A stretch of 46,379 nucleotides of DNA, taken from contig JACDDL010000001.1 of NCBI GenBank assembly GCA_013817045.1, positions 1 through 46,379 of the forward strand, written 5' to 3'. A model generated the notes under the pieces. That model was not told the DNA's origin, made no database searches, and worked only from the letters and a program-made list of their open reading frames with translations. The translations under genes and the position numbers were made by a program. Source of the DNA: Actinomycetota bacterium. Its GTDB lineage: Bacteria; Actinomycetota; CADDZG01; WHSQ01. Numbering within the stretch: the stretch's first letter is position 1; each line of letters begins with the position of its first letter. Below are positions 17,331 to 26,072 of the stretch, piece after piece.

Positions 17331-18449
17331 GTGGGCACGAAAGGAACCTGGATCAGGACGGACGCCGCTGTGGGCCGTGCCGAGGCGTTCGACGAGCAAC
17401 CCGACGAAAGGCGCCTGTGGCGCTTCCTTCGCAGAACCTGGTGGGTGATCGTTGCGTTCGTACTGCTCGGAGCCCTGATAGCGTCAGTGATCAGCAGCAG
17501 AGAGCAGCCCGTGTACCAGGCCGAGGCAGTCGTTGTCGCCTCCGAAACCACCCTCGTGATCGACGACTTCAGCGATCTGGCCCAGGCTGTCTTTGCGACC
17601 GACTCTGTTCTCCGCCCGGTAATAGACGACCTCGATCTCTCGTCCTCTCCAGATTTGCTGTTGTCCGGCGATCACTTGGCCCTGGAGAGCATATCCAACG
17701 CGGTGGCGGTCGAAGTAGTAGGAAGGGACACCGATCCCACTTTGGCGGTGGACCTCACGAATAGCGCCGCGACCAATTTCGCCGCTGCTTTGACGGACAA
17801 GGGCATAGGGGGCTTCGAGGTCTTCGAGACGGACGAGGCATCTACGCCCGAGCGAAGCTCAGTCATATCTGCGGTCGCCGGTGCGGCCATCGGAGCCGTC
17901 TTGAGCATTCTTGTTCTCTCCGTGATTCTGCTCGTTCGGCAACCCGTATTGACCAAAGCCGAGGCGGTGCAGGAGCTTGATCCAGACATGGCAATGGATT
18001 GTCGAGTTTCATTACCCCGGAGATTTCCGTTTCTCAAGCCTCGCCGCGGGGGCGCTCATCACAGGCAGGAAATCGTGCTGTCCCCTCAGGGGATCAAGGA
18101 CGCCATCTGGCGAGCTGCCAACGAGAACGGCACTAACGGTTCCCGATGCTGTTTCACCGTCGTAGAAGGCCGGCGACGTGGCGATCGGCGCGTTCGCGCT
18201 CTTCTGCATGAACTCGACGTGGTCGATCATGGACCGGCGATCGCCGGCGACGAGGCAGGCCACGATGGGAGGCCCTATTGGACGAGCGCGTCGGAGAAGA
18301 CGCTTGGTCAAGCGATGGAAGGCGCCGGGGCCATCGCTGTCGTCGTCTCCGAGGGCGCCCCCGGCCAATCTGTGGAGGCCGTTGCCGACGAACTCCGCGT
18401 TCGCTCTGACAATCACTGGTTTTTGATTTTTGTCTCGCCTGGGCGCTAG
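17331..18449 (+). CDS. Wzz-like chain-length determinant with cytoplasmic tail, copy 1
   Basis: A 372-residue inner-membrane protein with Wzz architecture. The first transmembrane helix is at about 39-58 (WVIVAFVLLGALIASVIS), an outer domain of about 110 residues follows, and the second helix lies near 182-204 (AAIGAVLSILVLSVILLV). The cytoplasmic tail of about 160 residues ends AIAVVVSEGAPGQ and WFLIFVSPGR, which looks like the last strands of a CpsD/BY-kinase domain. No Walker A loop is present, so kinase activity is unlikely. It would control polymer length with the Wzy protein. The GTG at 17331 is preferred because GGAGG ends 5 nt upstream; GTG 17328 is the alternative. It is convergent with a shorter relative, 14 bp away. 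Confidence 0.78.
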   Translation: MGTKGTWIRTDAAVGRAEAFDEQPDERRLWRFLRRTWWVIVAFVLLGALIASVISSREQPVYQAEAVVVASETTLVIDDFSDLAQAVFATDSVLRPVIDDLDLSSSPDLLLSGDHLALESISNAVAVEVVGRDTDPTLAVDLTNSAATNFAAALTDKGIGGFEVFETDEASTPERSSVISAVAGAAIGAVLSILVLSVILLVRQPVLTKAEAVQELDPDMAMDCRVSLPRRFPFLKPRRGGAHHRQEIVLSPQGIKDAIWRAANENGTNGSRCCFTVVEGRRRGDRRVRALLHELDVVDHGPAIAGDEAGHDGRPYWTSASEKTLGQAMEGAGAIAVVVSEGAPGQSVEAVADELRVRSDNHWFLIFVSPGR

Positions 18450-18463
18450 GAACGTGTTGGCGG

Positions 18464-19282
18464 CTATCGCGCCCAAATCAACGTGACCGGTCCATCCGAG
18501 GAGGGGGCCGAGTTCCCTGCTTCCCGAGGAGGAGAACCGGCGAGATCACTTTCGGCCGTAGCAGCGTGCGCGCTAAGGACGGTGGAGCGACCTTCCACCG
18601 AATCGACAGAGGAGTAGCCTCGGAGAGGGTCGGGCCGAAGAACGCCAAGCCAGCGCCAGCTTCTGCCCTCTACGATTGCCGCGCCCGAAGCTCCGCTTAC
18701 GGACAGCGCTCGGCGCAAGGAGAGAACCGGACGCTTGGCCCAATAATGCAAGGTGGCGAGGGCGAGGCCGAGCCAAAAGCCACCCGTTGCTCCGAGGAAG
18801 ATCGCCACGGACAACGATAGACCCCCGGGACGAAGCCTCGGGGTGGGGCTTCCAAAGGTCTCGAGATCTGTGCCCGTTCTGTCCTCAAATGCCCTGACGA
18901 AGGACGTTGCCATCGCCTCGGCGACATCTTCCGCCGACTCCGGAGCGTGGGAACGCCCCAAGATGATCACGGCAGTGGTGGCGGGTATGGGGAGGAGATC
19001 CACGTCCTCGCTGAGGAACTCCTGAGGCGCCTTGTCGGCTCCCAGCTCTTCGATTGCGGGCTCGAAGACGGCCGCCGACCGAAACACGGCTTTTGCCAGA
19101 AGTTGAAACTGGTTGGACGGAAGAGTCGTTCCGGCCCTAGCCACGACAACAGAGGCTGATTCAGAGCGGGGCGGAAGCAACGCCCTGTATCCGACGGCGG
19201 CCCCCGACCCTAGCGCCACCAGAATTAGCGACAACACGCCGTAGAATCTTGCCCAGTCAAAGAGTTTGTCGGCCTCGTTCAT
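18464..19282 (-). CDS. Wzz-like membrane protein, copy 2
   Basis: A 272-residue protein with two transmembrane helices (about 14-32 and 155-178) around a periplasmic-side domain. That domain resembles copy 1: SASVVVARAGTTLPSNQFQ and LAKAVFRSAAVFEPAIEEL match the equivalent segment there. The cytoplasmic tail is short, Ser/Ala-rich and ends TLIWAR, without any nucleotide-binding motif. It probably belongs to the chain-length or transport assembly of the polysaccharide machine. The ATG at 19282 is clear. It is divergent from the polymerase gene (19373) and convergent with copy 1. Confidence 0.72.
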   Translation of the reverse strand: MNEADKLFDWARFYGVLSLILVALGSGAAVGYRALLPPRSESASVVVARAGTTLPSNQFQLLAKAVFRSAAVFEPAIEELGADKAPQEFLSEDVDLLPIPATTAVIILGRSHAPESAEDVAEAMATSFVRAFEDRTGTDLETFGSPTPRLRPGGLSLSVAIFLGATGGFWLGLALATLHYWAKRPVLSLRRALSVSGASGAAIVEGRSWRWLGVLRPDPLRGYSSVDSVEGRSTVLSAHAATAESDLAGSPPREAGNSAPSSDGPVTLIWAR

Positions 19283-19372
19283 ACAGGAAGTGTAAATCGT
19301 GCCTTCACCGACCAGCGCCCAGAAGACGATAAGGAGGGTGGCCTGCTTGTCGTCCCGTCGGAGGCGGATCGA

Positions 19373-20779
19373 TTGATCGAGCTACTCGCTGCCGTCTGCG
19401 TTGGTGTCCTGGTCCTTCTCCTCACGCCGATGTTGGTGGCCCGCCCAGCCCGCACGATCCTTCCCGTCTACGCGGCGACGATACCGATTGGGAGCGGCGT
19501 CAAGCTCCCCGTTCCGCTGCCCCATCCGTTCAACTCCTTCAGTTCGCTTCTGGGAGGCATCGCAATCGTCACCATGTTGGCGCATCTAGTCCTGTACCGC
19601 AGAGGGCGCCCCCCGACTCTGCCCGTTGCGTTTTGGCTTGCTTTCCTTGCTTGGGTGACCTTAACGATCTTCTGGGCGGCGAACCCGGGAACTGCGGTCT
19701 CGACGCTGCTCGTCGCTGTGCCCCTCGTTTTCCTGATGCTGCTGGCAGCCCTCCTGCCACTTCAAAGCCATGATGAGCTGGTTCTCAGGGTATCCGTGAT
19801 CCTCGGAGGACTCCTCGTTGGCGTTTATGCGCTCATACTCCTATTCACCGGAGCCGGGCTTGCGCAGCGCGAGCGGGGCACGGAGCGTTTCGCCGTCGTG
19901 TCGAACGCGGCGACTGGCCACACTAATCCCAACCAAGTGGCCGCCAGTCTGCTCCTGCCGATAGCGATCTCTCTCGATCTCGCTATCGGCAGCTCTATCC
20001 GGTCCCGCAATCGGCGGAGGTGGAGACTGCTGGGGATGGCAGGAGTGGTCTTCCCCGTCGCCGCCGTAGTCCTCAGCGGGTCTCGAGGAGGTCTCCTCTC
20101 CACTGCCGTCGTCGTGTCCCTCGTCTTTTTCTTATGGCATCAGAGACCGGAGGCGAGGCGACTGGTGCGCGCCTTGGTTATGCGTAGTGTTGTGGTCGCA
20201 GCCCTGCTCGCATCGGGCTTCTACGCTGCAGTGACCCTCACTCCCGAGGGAGTCATCGAAGGTGTGATCGCCAGCGAGCCCATCCAGAGATTCGTCGACA
20301 GGGGGACCGATCCAACCGGGCGGGAGGAGATCTGGGCCACCGGTCTCGATGCCTGCGCGGTTGTTTGCGGTCGCGGCGCCGGGCTGGGCAATTTCCCCGA
20401 TCTCTATACCGACTTCGTCCCGTTCTCTGGTGCGTTGGACGTTATCAAGCCCGGAGAGCGCGAAGCCCACAACACCTACCTGGCCCTGGCGGTAGACACC
20501 GGCATGATCGGGTTAACCCTGTTCCTCTTAGCGATTGTGGTGGAATGGAGAGCGTTGTCGGCTCCCCACATGTATGCCTGCGCCCCCTTCCTCAAGGCGG
20601 CCGTGATTGGCCTCCTGGTGGCCAACGTGTTCGAAGACCAGCTGTGGTTCAAATACTTTTGGATCGTGTTCGTTTTCATCCGCGTGGCCGAAGGAGCCGG
20701 GTTGGAGGCTCAGTCTGCCGGGCGGCCACAGGAAGTCAACATCCTCGCCGGTGGCAGCGTCGCCCCTAGCCATGGGTAG
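19373..20779 (+). CDS. O-antigen polymerase/ligase-like membrane protein (Wzy/WaaL)
   Basis: A 468-residue polytopic membrane protein with about 11-12 hydrophobic segments. The large outer loop carries the Wzy_C-type blocks: SGSRGG after one helix, GREEIWATGL, then GRGAGLGNFPDLY and AHNTYLALAVDTGMIGL. These are the conserved features of O-antigen ligases and polymerases, which join lipid-linked repeat units or transfer polymer to an acceptor outside the membrane. Polymerase and ligase roles cannot be separated from sequence, but the neighbouring Wzz and Wzx genes favour polymerase. The start is TTG 19373 with GGAGG upstream. A sulfotransferase gene follows closely. Confidence 0.88.
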   Translation: MIELLAAVCVGVLVLLLTPMLVARPARTILPVYAATIPIGSGVKLPVPLPHPFNSFSSLLGGIAIVTMLAHLVLYRRGRPPTLPVAFWLAFLAWVTLTIFWAANPGTAVSTLLVAVPLVFLMLLAALLPLQSHDELVLRVSVILGGLLVGVYALILLFTGAGLAQRERGTERFAVVSNAATGHTNPNQVAASLLLPIAISLDLAIGSSIRSRNRRRWRLLGMAGVVFPVAAVVLSGSRGGLLSTAVVVSLVFFLWHQRPEARRLVRALVMRSVVVAALLASGFYAAVTLTPEGVIEGVIASEPIQRFVDRGTDPTGREEIWATGLDACAVVCGRGAGLGNFPDLYTDFVPFSGALDVIKPGEREAHNTYLALAVDTGMIGLTLFLLAIVVEWRALSAPHMYACAPFLKAAVIGLLVANVFEDQLWFKYFWIVFVFIRVAEGAGLEAQSAGRPQEVNILAGGSVAPSHG

Positions 20780-20839
20780 AGCAACCGGCCGGCCACTCTG
20801 TCCTTGCATCGAGCGTGCGCTCTGTGCAATGGGGGCATC

Positions 20840-21745
20840 TTGACCGGGGGTCTGCCCAACCTGCTGGTCGCAGGCGTGCCCAAAGCCGGAACCGGATCGA
20901 TCTTTGCCTATCTGTCGCAACATCCCGCAATATGTCCCGCCACAGAGAAGGAAGTGGGCTTCTTCAGCCCTCTTTTTAGCGGGGGCACAATGCCGAGCCT
21001 CGAGACTTATCGCGGATATTTTGCCCACTGTTCGGGGCAGAGTTACTTGATGGAGGCGACGCCGGGTTATTGCTTCGGAGGAGAACGAGTGCTCCAAGCG
21101 ATCAAAGACGTGTTGGGCCGCCCCAGGATTCTCATGATCCTGCGAGACCCGGTGGACCGCCTGTGGTCGGCGTACACGTTTCAGCGGAGCTGGGGCAGGT
21201 TAGCCGGGACAAGGACTTTTGAAGAGTACATCGCCGTATGCGAGGATCAACGCCGCCAGGGTCCGGACATCATCGCCGGAGGTGCTTTCAATGGCCTCTC
21301 AATCGGTTTCTACGGAGATTATCTCAAGGGGTGGTTCAAGCAGTTTCCCGACACCATGAAGGTGGTGTTCTTCGATGACCTCGCCTCAGGTCCAAAGGAG
21401 GTCATCGACGATCTGTGCCGGTGGCTGTCGATTGACCCTGGAATAGCCGCTTCATTCGACTATGAGGTCCGCAACAGAACAGAGCATCCCCGAAGTCGAG
21501 CGATGGCCGAAGCCATGTTCGCAGTCAAGAGGATAGCCGACAACCTGCTCCAACGGAGCCCTGCCCTGCGAAGAGCGGCCCGCAAAGCTTACTTCTCCAT
21601 GAATAGCGGGCAGCCCAAGGAAGCCCTGCGACCTCAAACGAAGGAGCGAGTGGAAAAGATATACAAACAATCCAACCGCGTGACAGCCGAGCTATTGAGG
21701 GCGCACGGATACGATCCCCTGCCACTGTGGTTATGCTCAGCATAA
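20840..21745 (+). CDS. PAPS-dependent sulfotransferase, copy 3
   Basis: A third sulfotransferase, about 301 residues, of the heparan-sulfate-type subgroup (PF00685-like). The PAPS loop is LLVAGVPKAGTGSIFAYL, and the 3'-phosphate site is ILRDPVDRLWSAYTFQRSW. FFSPLFSGG and MEATPGYCFG mark the substrate-side region. The enzyme would sulfate a sugar hydroxyl or amine. TTG 20840 is preferred because it has a G-rich stretch upstream and leaves a normal N-terminus; TTG 20804 is also open. It sits between the polymerase and flippase genes with short gaps (60 and 24 bp), so it is probably transcribed with them, which ties sulfation to the polymer. Confidence 0.88.
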   Translation: MTGGLPNLLVAGVPKAGTGSIFAYLSQHPAICPATEKEVGFFSPLFSGGTMPSLETYRGYFAHCSGQSYLMEATPGYCFGGERVLQAIKDVLGRPRILMILRDPVDRLWSAYTFQRSWGRLAGTRTFEEYIAVCEDQRRQGPDIIAGGAFNGLSIGFYGDYLKGWFKQFPDTMKVVFFDDLASGPKEVIDDLCRWLSIDPGIAASFDYEVRNRTEHPRSRAMAEAMFAVKRIADNLLQRSPALRRAARKAYFSMNSGQPKEALRPQTKERVEKIYKQSNRVTAELLRAHGYDPLPLWLCSA

Positions 21746-21769
21746 GGGCACTGCGCCCCTTGAATCAAA

Positions 21770-23368
21770 ATGGCTGACCCGCCCGGTGGCCAGGGCTTGG
21801 GTGCGGTACGCCATGTCCAGAAGCTGGCCAGGCAATCCATGGTGCTTTTGTCTACTGGGGCTTTCAGCTATGTAGGTTCGTTCGCGCTGCAACTCATCCT
21901 CGCCCGCGCACTAGGGGTCGAAGGTTTTGGGGCGTGGATCGTGGCCTTCTCGTTCGTCGAGACGCTTGCGGTCGTCGGTCTCATGGGAGGTGATTGGATC
22001 ATCCTCCGTCACGGGTCTTACTACCATGGCATAGGCGACGTGCCTCGCCTTCGGGCAACGATCCGCTTTGCGCTCTTGGTCGGCGGGACCACGCTCGTGG
22101 TTCTAGCGACAGCATTGGCGCTTCTCGCTTCTATGGTGGCGGTTCGTGTCTTCCACGCGGAGCCGGTGATCCCGCTGCTTCGTCTGGCCGCCGCGACAGG
22201 CGCGGTTACGGGGCTGAGACAGATCCTCGTCTACGGCACCCAGGCCTTCAAGTCCGTCCGCGACGCCGCTCTGATCCGCGGCATCCTGCAGCCCCTCGCG
22301 CGCCTCCTGCTGATTGGCCTAGCTCTGTTGCTGTTTCGTTCCACCTCATCTGCACTTGTCGGCCTGCTGGCGGCCGAGATAATCCTTCTCGTCGCGGCGG
22401 GTGCGCTGCTACATCGCCGCGTTCCGTTAATCGGCCACACCGAGCCCATCGATCGTGCAGCCCTGATGAAGTTTGGTCTGTCCGTGATGGGAACGAGACT
22501 GACCGAGGCCATCAGGGGGCAGTTGTTCCCCGTCCTGCTCGCGTCTCTCGTTGCACTGTCGGCGAGCGGGTTGTACGCGGCGGCAAGACGGATCACGGCT
22601 GCGCCCGGACTGATCGTGAACGCCATGAATCAGGTCTACAATCCGATCGCGAGCGACCTCTTCCTACAGGGAAAGCGTGAGGAGTTCGAGTTCCTCACCA
22701 AGAGTATGGCCAAATGGACCTTCTCCCTGATCCTGCCGCTGTTCGGGCTCGCGGTCGTCTTTCCCAGAGAGATCCTCTCGGTATTCGGTCCTTCATTCCG
22801 GGATGCCGGTTCGGCGCTAATCATCATGGCCGTCGGGATGCTGTTCCTGTTCGGCACGGGACCCGTAACGGGGATCCTCATCCTTTCCGGCCGGCCGCGG
22901 CTATCGCTCATCGATTATCTATCGGCCATGTCGATTGAAGTCGTACTGGCGCTGTTGTTGATCCCACGATACGGTCTCATTGGAGCCGCCATTGCAAGTA
23001 CGAGCGGAAGGCTCGTCAATAACGCCTTGCCTCTTTTCCAGGTTTGGGTAACCTTGAGGTTTCACCCTTATCGGCCGGATTACTGGAAGCCGATCGTGGC
23101 CGCCCTAGCTGCAGTTGTGACGGCGAAGCTGATAGTCACCTCGGTGGGACTAGGTTCTGGCATAGTCGCCGCAGTCGCGGCGACAGTACTCGTTTGTGCA
23201 GGCTACGCGGGGTTGATGTTGTTGCTCGGCTTCAGCCTCGAGGACCGCGCCGTCTTCGACCATTTCGTGCGGCGAGTAAAGAAGGGCGTGGGCCCGGGCG
23301 GCGCAAGAGGCGCCGACCCCTCCGTCCTTGACTATCCGAATGCTTCGGCGGATCGGGAGACCCCCTGA
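21770..23368 (+). CDS. Wzx-type polysaccharide flippase
   Basis: A 532-residue membrane protein with about 12-14 hydrophobic helices, of the oligosaccharidyl-lipid/polysaccharide (MOP) exporter superfamily. It begins with a short cytoplasmic N-terminus and the conserved first helix region LSTGAFSYVGSFALQLILAR, followed by ALGVEGFGAW. The central ALSASGLYAAARRI is the typical mid-protein repeat. It would flip the undecaprenyl-linked repeat unit across the membrane. The C-terminal 35 residues after the last helix are cytoplasmic and basic. It ends a plus-strand run of polymerase, sulfotransferase and flippase. Confidence 0.92.
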   Translation: MADPPGGQGLGAVRHVQKLARQSMVLLSTGAFSYVGSFALQLILARALGVEGFGAWIVAFSFVETLAVVGLMGGDWIILRHGSYYHGIGDVPRLRATIRFALLVGGTTLVVLATALALLASMVAVRVFHAEPVIPLLRLAAATGAVTGLRQILVYGTQAFKSVRDAALIRGILQPLARLLLIGLALLLFRSTSSALVGLLAAEIILLVAAGALLHRRVPLIGHTEPIDRAALMKFGLSVMGTRLTEAIRGQLFPVLLASLVALSASGLYAAARRITAAPGLIVNAMNQVYNPIASDLFLQGKREEFEFLTKSMAKWTFSLILPLFGLAVVFPREILSVFGPSFRDAGSALIIMAVGMLFLFGTGPVTGILILSGRPRLSLIDYLSAMSIEVVLALLLIPRYGLIGAAIASTSGRLVNNALPLFQVWVTLRFHPYRPDYWKPIVAALAAVVTAKLIVTSVGLGSGIVAAVAATVLVCAGYAGLMLLLGFSLEDRAVFDHFVRRVKKGVGPGGARGADPSVLDYPNASADRETP

Positions 23369-23458
23369 AGGCTGCCCGTCGGTGCCTTTTTGAACCGCGA
23401 ATCCCGGACCCGACATGAAGGCGAAATTCAGTCCGGCGTGCACACCGGCACGGCTGAT

Positions 23459-23476
23459 AGGAGGCCTTCGCCTCCT
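23459..23476. terminator. Short hairpin between convergent genes, weak terminator candidate
   Basis: AGGAGGC (23459-23465) pairs perfectly with GCCTCCT (23470-23476) around a CTTC loop. It lies between the flippase gene and the convergent DUF1996 gene. There is no real T-run on either side, so the terminator role is only a guess from position. Confidence 0.3.
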
Positions 23477-23559
23477 TCCAGCACCGGGCCTAGCTACCCA
23501 CAACCGAAGCGCCCCGGATGAACAAGCGCCTATCTTGATGGACTGAACCCGGAGAGCGC

Positions 23560-24543
23560 TCAGACATTGTTGCCATTGGGATCGGGACCACAATCCCCCG
23601 GGAAGCCGTGAGAGTGATCCTTGATGGTGGTTGTGATGCAGCGGTCGATCGCCCTCTCGAAATCAGGCTGCACCCACGTATTCCAGAAGTCGCTGTGCAT
23701 CGAATGAATGTCGCCGGACGAAATGGTGATATTCCGGCCACTGCCCTGGTAGTCGAACCGCTGGACCATGACCAACTTGGGCACCTTGTGAGCGAATCCC
23801 GCAGGACACTTCACAGCCGTATTGCCCGAGACTGGCTGCCCGCTCGAGTTCTGCGGGTAGGCGTAGTGCTGTTTGACGGCATGGGTTCCCGAGAAATCAG
23901 CGGTGTTGCCCTTCTCGTGGCTGTTGCTCAGACCATCCCAGCATGAGGGAAAGTTGATCCGTGACGTGAGCTGAACCCTCGTGCCCGTAGCCTTGTGGCA
24001 AGCAGCGGCCACGGGATCGGCATAGGCTCCGTTCCGGCCTGAAAACTCGCCGCATCCCCAACTCACGACGTATCCAGGCTGAGGCCGAGTGGCGTTGCCG
24101 TTGCCCGCTACCAGGCGAGCGTCGGCCGGAAACGCTTGGACGGGGCTGTTCACATCTTCCTGGTCATTGTCCCAGTCGCGGTAGTAGTTTGTCTGACCGT
24201 CTATCGGAAGCGGCACTCCGGCCTTGAAGACGGTCGGGAACCAGTAGGCGGCGGAATCGGCAATGTTCGAGCAGGTCGTAGCCTTGCCAACAAGATCAGC
24301 ATAGACTGCCGTATTTGGATTCGCCATCTCATCCAAGACGCTGTTCCCCAAGAAGGTGTGTAGATGCGCCGAGGGAACCGGCGCGTCGTTGGTAACGATG
24401 GGGTCTGCTTCTCGGCGCCCGTTTTCCGGCTTACAGTGAATCGACATGTGCGCCTCGGCAGGCGACGGTATCGCTGTCAACGCTGTCATCACTAGGGTAA
24501 TGACTGCGGCGAAAGCGAGGCTAGGTTGCACGGACTTGGTCAT
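23560..24543 (-). CDS. Secreted DUF1996 domain protein
   Basis: A 327-residue exported protein with a signal peptide (LAFAAVITLVMTALTAIPSPAEA, here read as two parts, cleavage near AEA). The mature protein shows the DUF1996 hallmarks: an early HxHTFLGN segment, AAYWFPTVF, INFPSCWDG, and a late CPAGFAHKVPKL with SGDIHSMHSDFWNTW. DUF1996 proteins are extracellular, common in fungi and Actinomycetota, and of unknown activity. Their conserved His residues suggest a metal or carbohydrate site (inference). The ATG start has AAGGAG upstream. It faces the polysaccharide locus and ends it. Confidence 0.88.
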   Translation of the reverse strand: MTKSVQPSLAFAAVITLVMTALTAIPSPAEAHMSIHCKPENGRREADPIVTNDAPVPSAHLHTFLGNSVLDEMANPNTAVYADLVGKATTCSNIADSAAYWFPTVFKAGVPLPIDGQTNYYRDWDNDQEDVNSPVQAFPADARLVAGNGNATRPQPGYVVSWGCGEFSGRNGAYADPVAAACHKATGTRVQLTSRINFPSCWDGLSNSHEKGNTADFSGTHAVKQHYAYPQNSSGQPVSGNTAVKCPAGFAHKVPKLVMVQRFDYQGSGRNITISSGDIHSMHSDFWNTWVQPDFERAIDRCITTTIKDHSHGFPGDCGPDPNGNNV

Positions 24544-25133
24544 AAGGTCTCCTTCGGGGCGAGTGAGTTAACTCGTTGGACGGGTCCCGGACGTTCTCTC
24601 GCCTGGGCATCGCGTGATCGAGTCGATTTCCATAATTCTCCTATCGGCCCCTTGAAATGGTAGCTTTAACCAAACGGCAGAGAGCTGGAAGACCGAAAGG
24701 ATGGTTCGGGCCCTGCTCAGGAATCGAAGGGATAGCGTGCTGGATTTGGAGATCCTCTAAAGAAACCGGACGCACCCCGCCAGAGGGATCGGTAGTTCAG
24801 GGGTGGATTAAACGCGCACCTGAAACGGGCGCTGGTGGGTTCTAGGACCGCGGCTTCAGGCCAGGCCGAGAGTCGGCTGAGGGGCTGGCCACCCACCTCA
24901 ACCTCGTGATTCTGAGGATCCGGCTGAGGCCAGTAGCAACCTCCCTTGCGCCGCCCCTGCGTGGCGGCTCGCGATCCTGCTTCCTGGGCCTCCCACCGCC
25001 ATCCTTTCCGAAGCGTCCACCTCGTCGTTCCTTGCCTGCTGCTCGGCCAGAGGCTCCCTGAAAGTGGGCAACCCTTGCTCGGTGTGCCGAGGAGACCGGG
25101 CTTGGAGGTCTGACGATCCGCTACACTGGTTTC
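24544..25133. other. Intergenic region of about 590 bp
   Basis: This lies between the divergent DUF1996 gene and the esterase gene. A 10-bp palindrome (GAGTTAACTC, 24565-24574) sits about 20 bp upstream of the DUF1996 start and could be a binding site. A tRNA-like D-arm sequence near 24786-24850 does not fold into a full tRNA. Long minus-strand frames here are antisense to the esterase gene and lack a plausible start. The promoter of the esterase gene is at the right end. Confidence 0.45.
25122..25133 (+). promoter_or_regulatory. Candidate -10 box for a leaderless esterase transcript
   Basis: TACACT at 25122-25127 is followed by 6 nt and then the ATG at 25134, which is just where transcription would begin. 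No Shine-Dalgarno is present. Leaderless mRNAs are frequent in Actinomycetota. The -35 region is poor (CTTGGA near 25101), so this remains a prediction. Confidence 0.45.
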
Positions 25134-26012
25134 ATGGGATGGCTGGACGGACGCAAGAATCCGCGCTACTTGTTGCTCTTCCTGTTTACAGTTGCTTTGA
25201 GTTCGCTTACTCCTGCGGCCGGCGCTGCTCCAGCCCCGGACTACGACAACATCGTCTACACGAGTCCTAACGGGGTGGACATAACGCTCGACATCTATCT
25301 CCCTCCAGCCACGCTTGGGGACGGCCCGTTCCCAGGTCTCGTCGTCGTCCACGGCGGGGCGTTCCGGCAGGGAAGCAAAGAGAAGTGGGCTGCTGACGCA
25401 GACCGGGCTTCTGCTTCCGGCTTTGTAACCTATGCGATTGACTACCGTCTGACCTGTGACCCCGCAAATCCTCCGACCGGCGTCGACCCCTCGCTGTGCG
25501 GGTATGGAGCGACCGCTCCCGTAAGCGACGTACAGGCGGCGATCCAGTGGGTGCGCGCTAACGCGAGCACCTATAGGACCGACGGGGCCAACGTCGGGGT
25601 GCTCGGAGGAAGCGCCGGCGGCAACATCGCAGGGATGGCGGGAATGTCGGGCAATGTCGGAGAGGATAAGGCTGACGTCGTCGCTTCGTGGTCTGGAGAA
25701 GTCAAGCTTCCCCTCCGGCCGCTCGCACCCGAGATTCGATATATCGGCTGCAAGCTCAGCAGCTGCCCTTCCAAGTGGGACCTGGCTTCGCCTCATTTCT
25801 TCGTGGATCCCTCAGATGCGCCGATCTACCTTGCGAACAGCACGGACGAGATCATTCCGCTTCAGGAAGCCACGGATTTCAGAGACCTGTGCGCCGCCGC
25901 AGGCATCCCCGTCGAACTCAGGATTCTGGAGGGAACGCGCCACGAACGGGCTTATAAGAACGATGTCTGGGCGGAGACGATGTCCTTTCTCCACAGACAC
26001 CTCGATTCCTGA
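25134..26012 (+). CDS. Secreted alpha/beta hydrolase (esterase/lipase, HSL-like)
   Basis: A 292-residue exported serine hydrolase. The N-terminus (RYLLLFLFTVALSS to TPAAGAA) is a signal peptide. The oxyanion motif is H73-G-G, the nucleophile is S160 in LGGSAGGN, and likely triad partners are D238 (STDEIIP) and H270 (GTRHERAY). The DIYLPP segment near residue 53 is typical of the BD-FAE/hormone-sensitive-lipase group, which removes acetyl or other acyl esters from sugars or small molecules. It could deacylate the polysaccharide or release an aryl ester (inference). It lies upstream of and in the same direction as the DUF3179 gene, with a 60-bp gap. Confidence 0.9.
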   Translation: MGWLDGRKNPRYLLLFLFTVALSSLTPAAGAAPAPDYDNIVYTSPNGVDITLDIYLPPATLGDGPFPGLVVVHGGAFRQGSKEKWAADADRASASGFVTYAIDYRLTCDPANPPTGVDPSLCGYGATAPVSDVQAAIQWVRANASTYRTDGANVGVLGGSAGGNIAGMAGMSGNVGEDKADVVASWSGEVKLPLRPLAPEIRYIGCKLSSCPSKWDLASPHFFVDPSDAPIYLANSTDEIIPLQEATDFRDLCAAAGIPVELRILEGTRHERAYKNDVWAETMSFLHRHLDS

Positions 26013-26072
26013 AGCCCGTAACGCGCATCTCCAATAACGAAGGTGGAACTTCTCAGTTGAAGTCGGTGACTC

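Noticed and set aside
24786-24850. tRNA-like sequence GGTAGTTCAGGGGTGG with a CTGAAAC loop (would be a Phe anticodon)
   Set aside because: The acceptor stem has no partner strand, the T-loop lacks the conserved purine, and several stem pairs fail. At most a very degenerate remnant.
24717-25796. 359-residue open frame on the minus strand
   Set aside because: It is antisense to the esterase gene, whose catalytic triad and signal peptide are clear, and it resembles no family.
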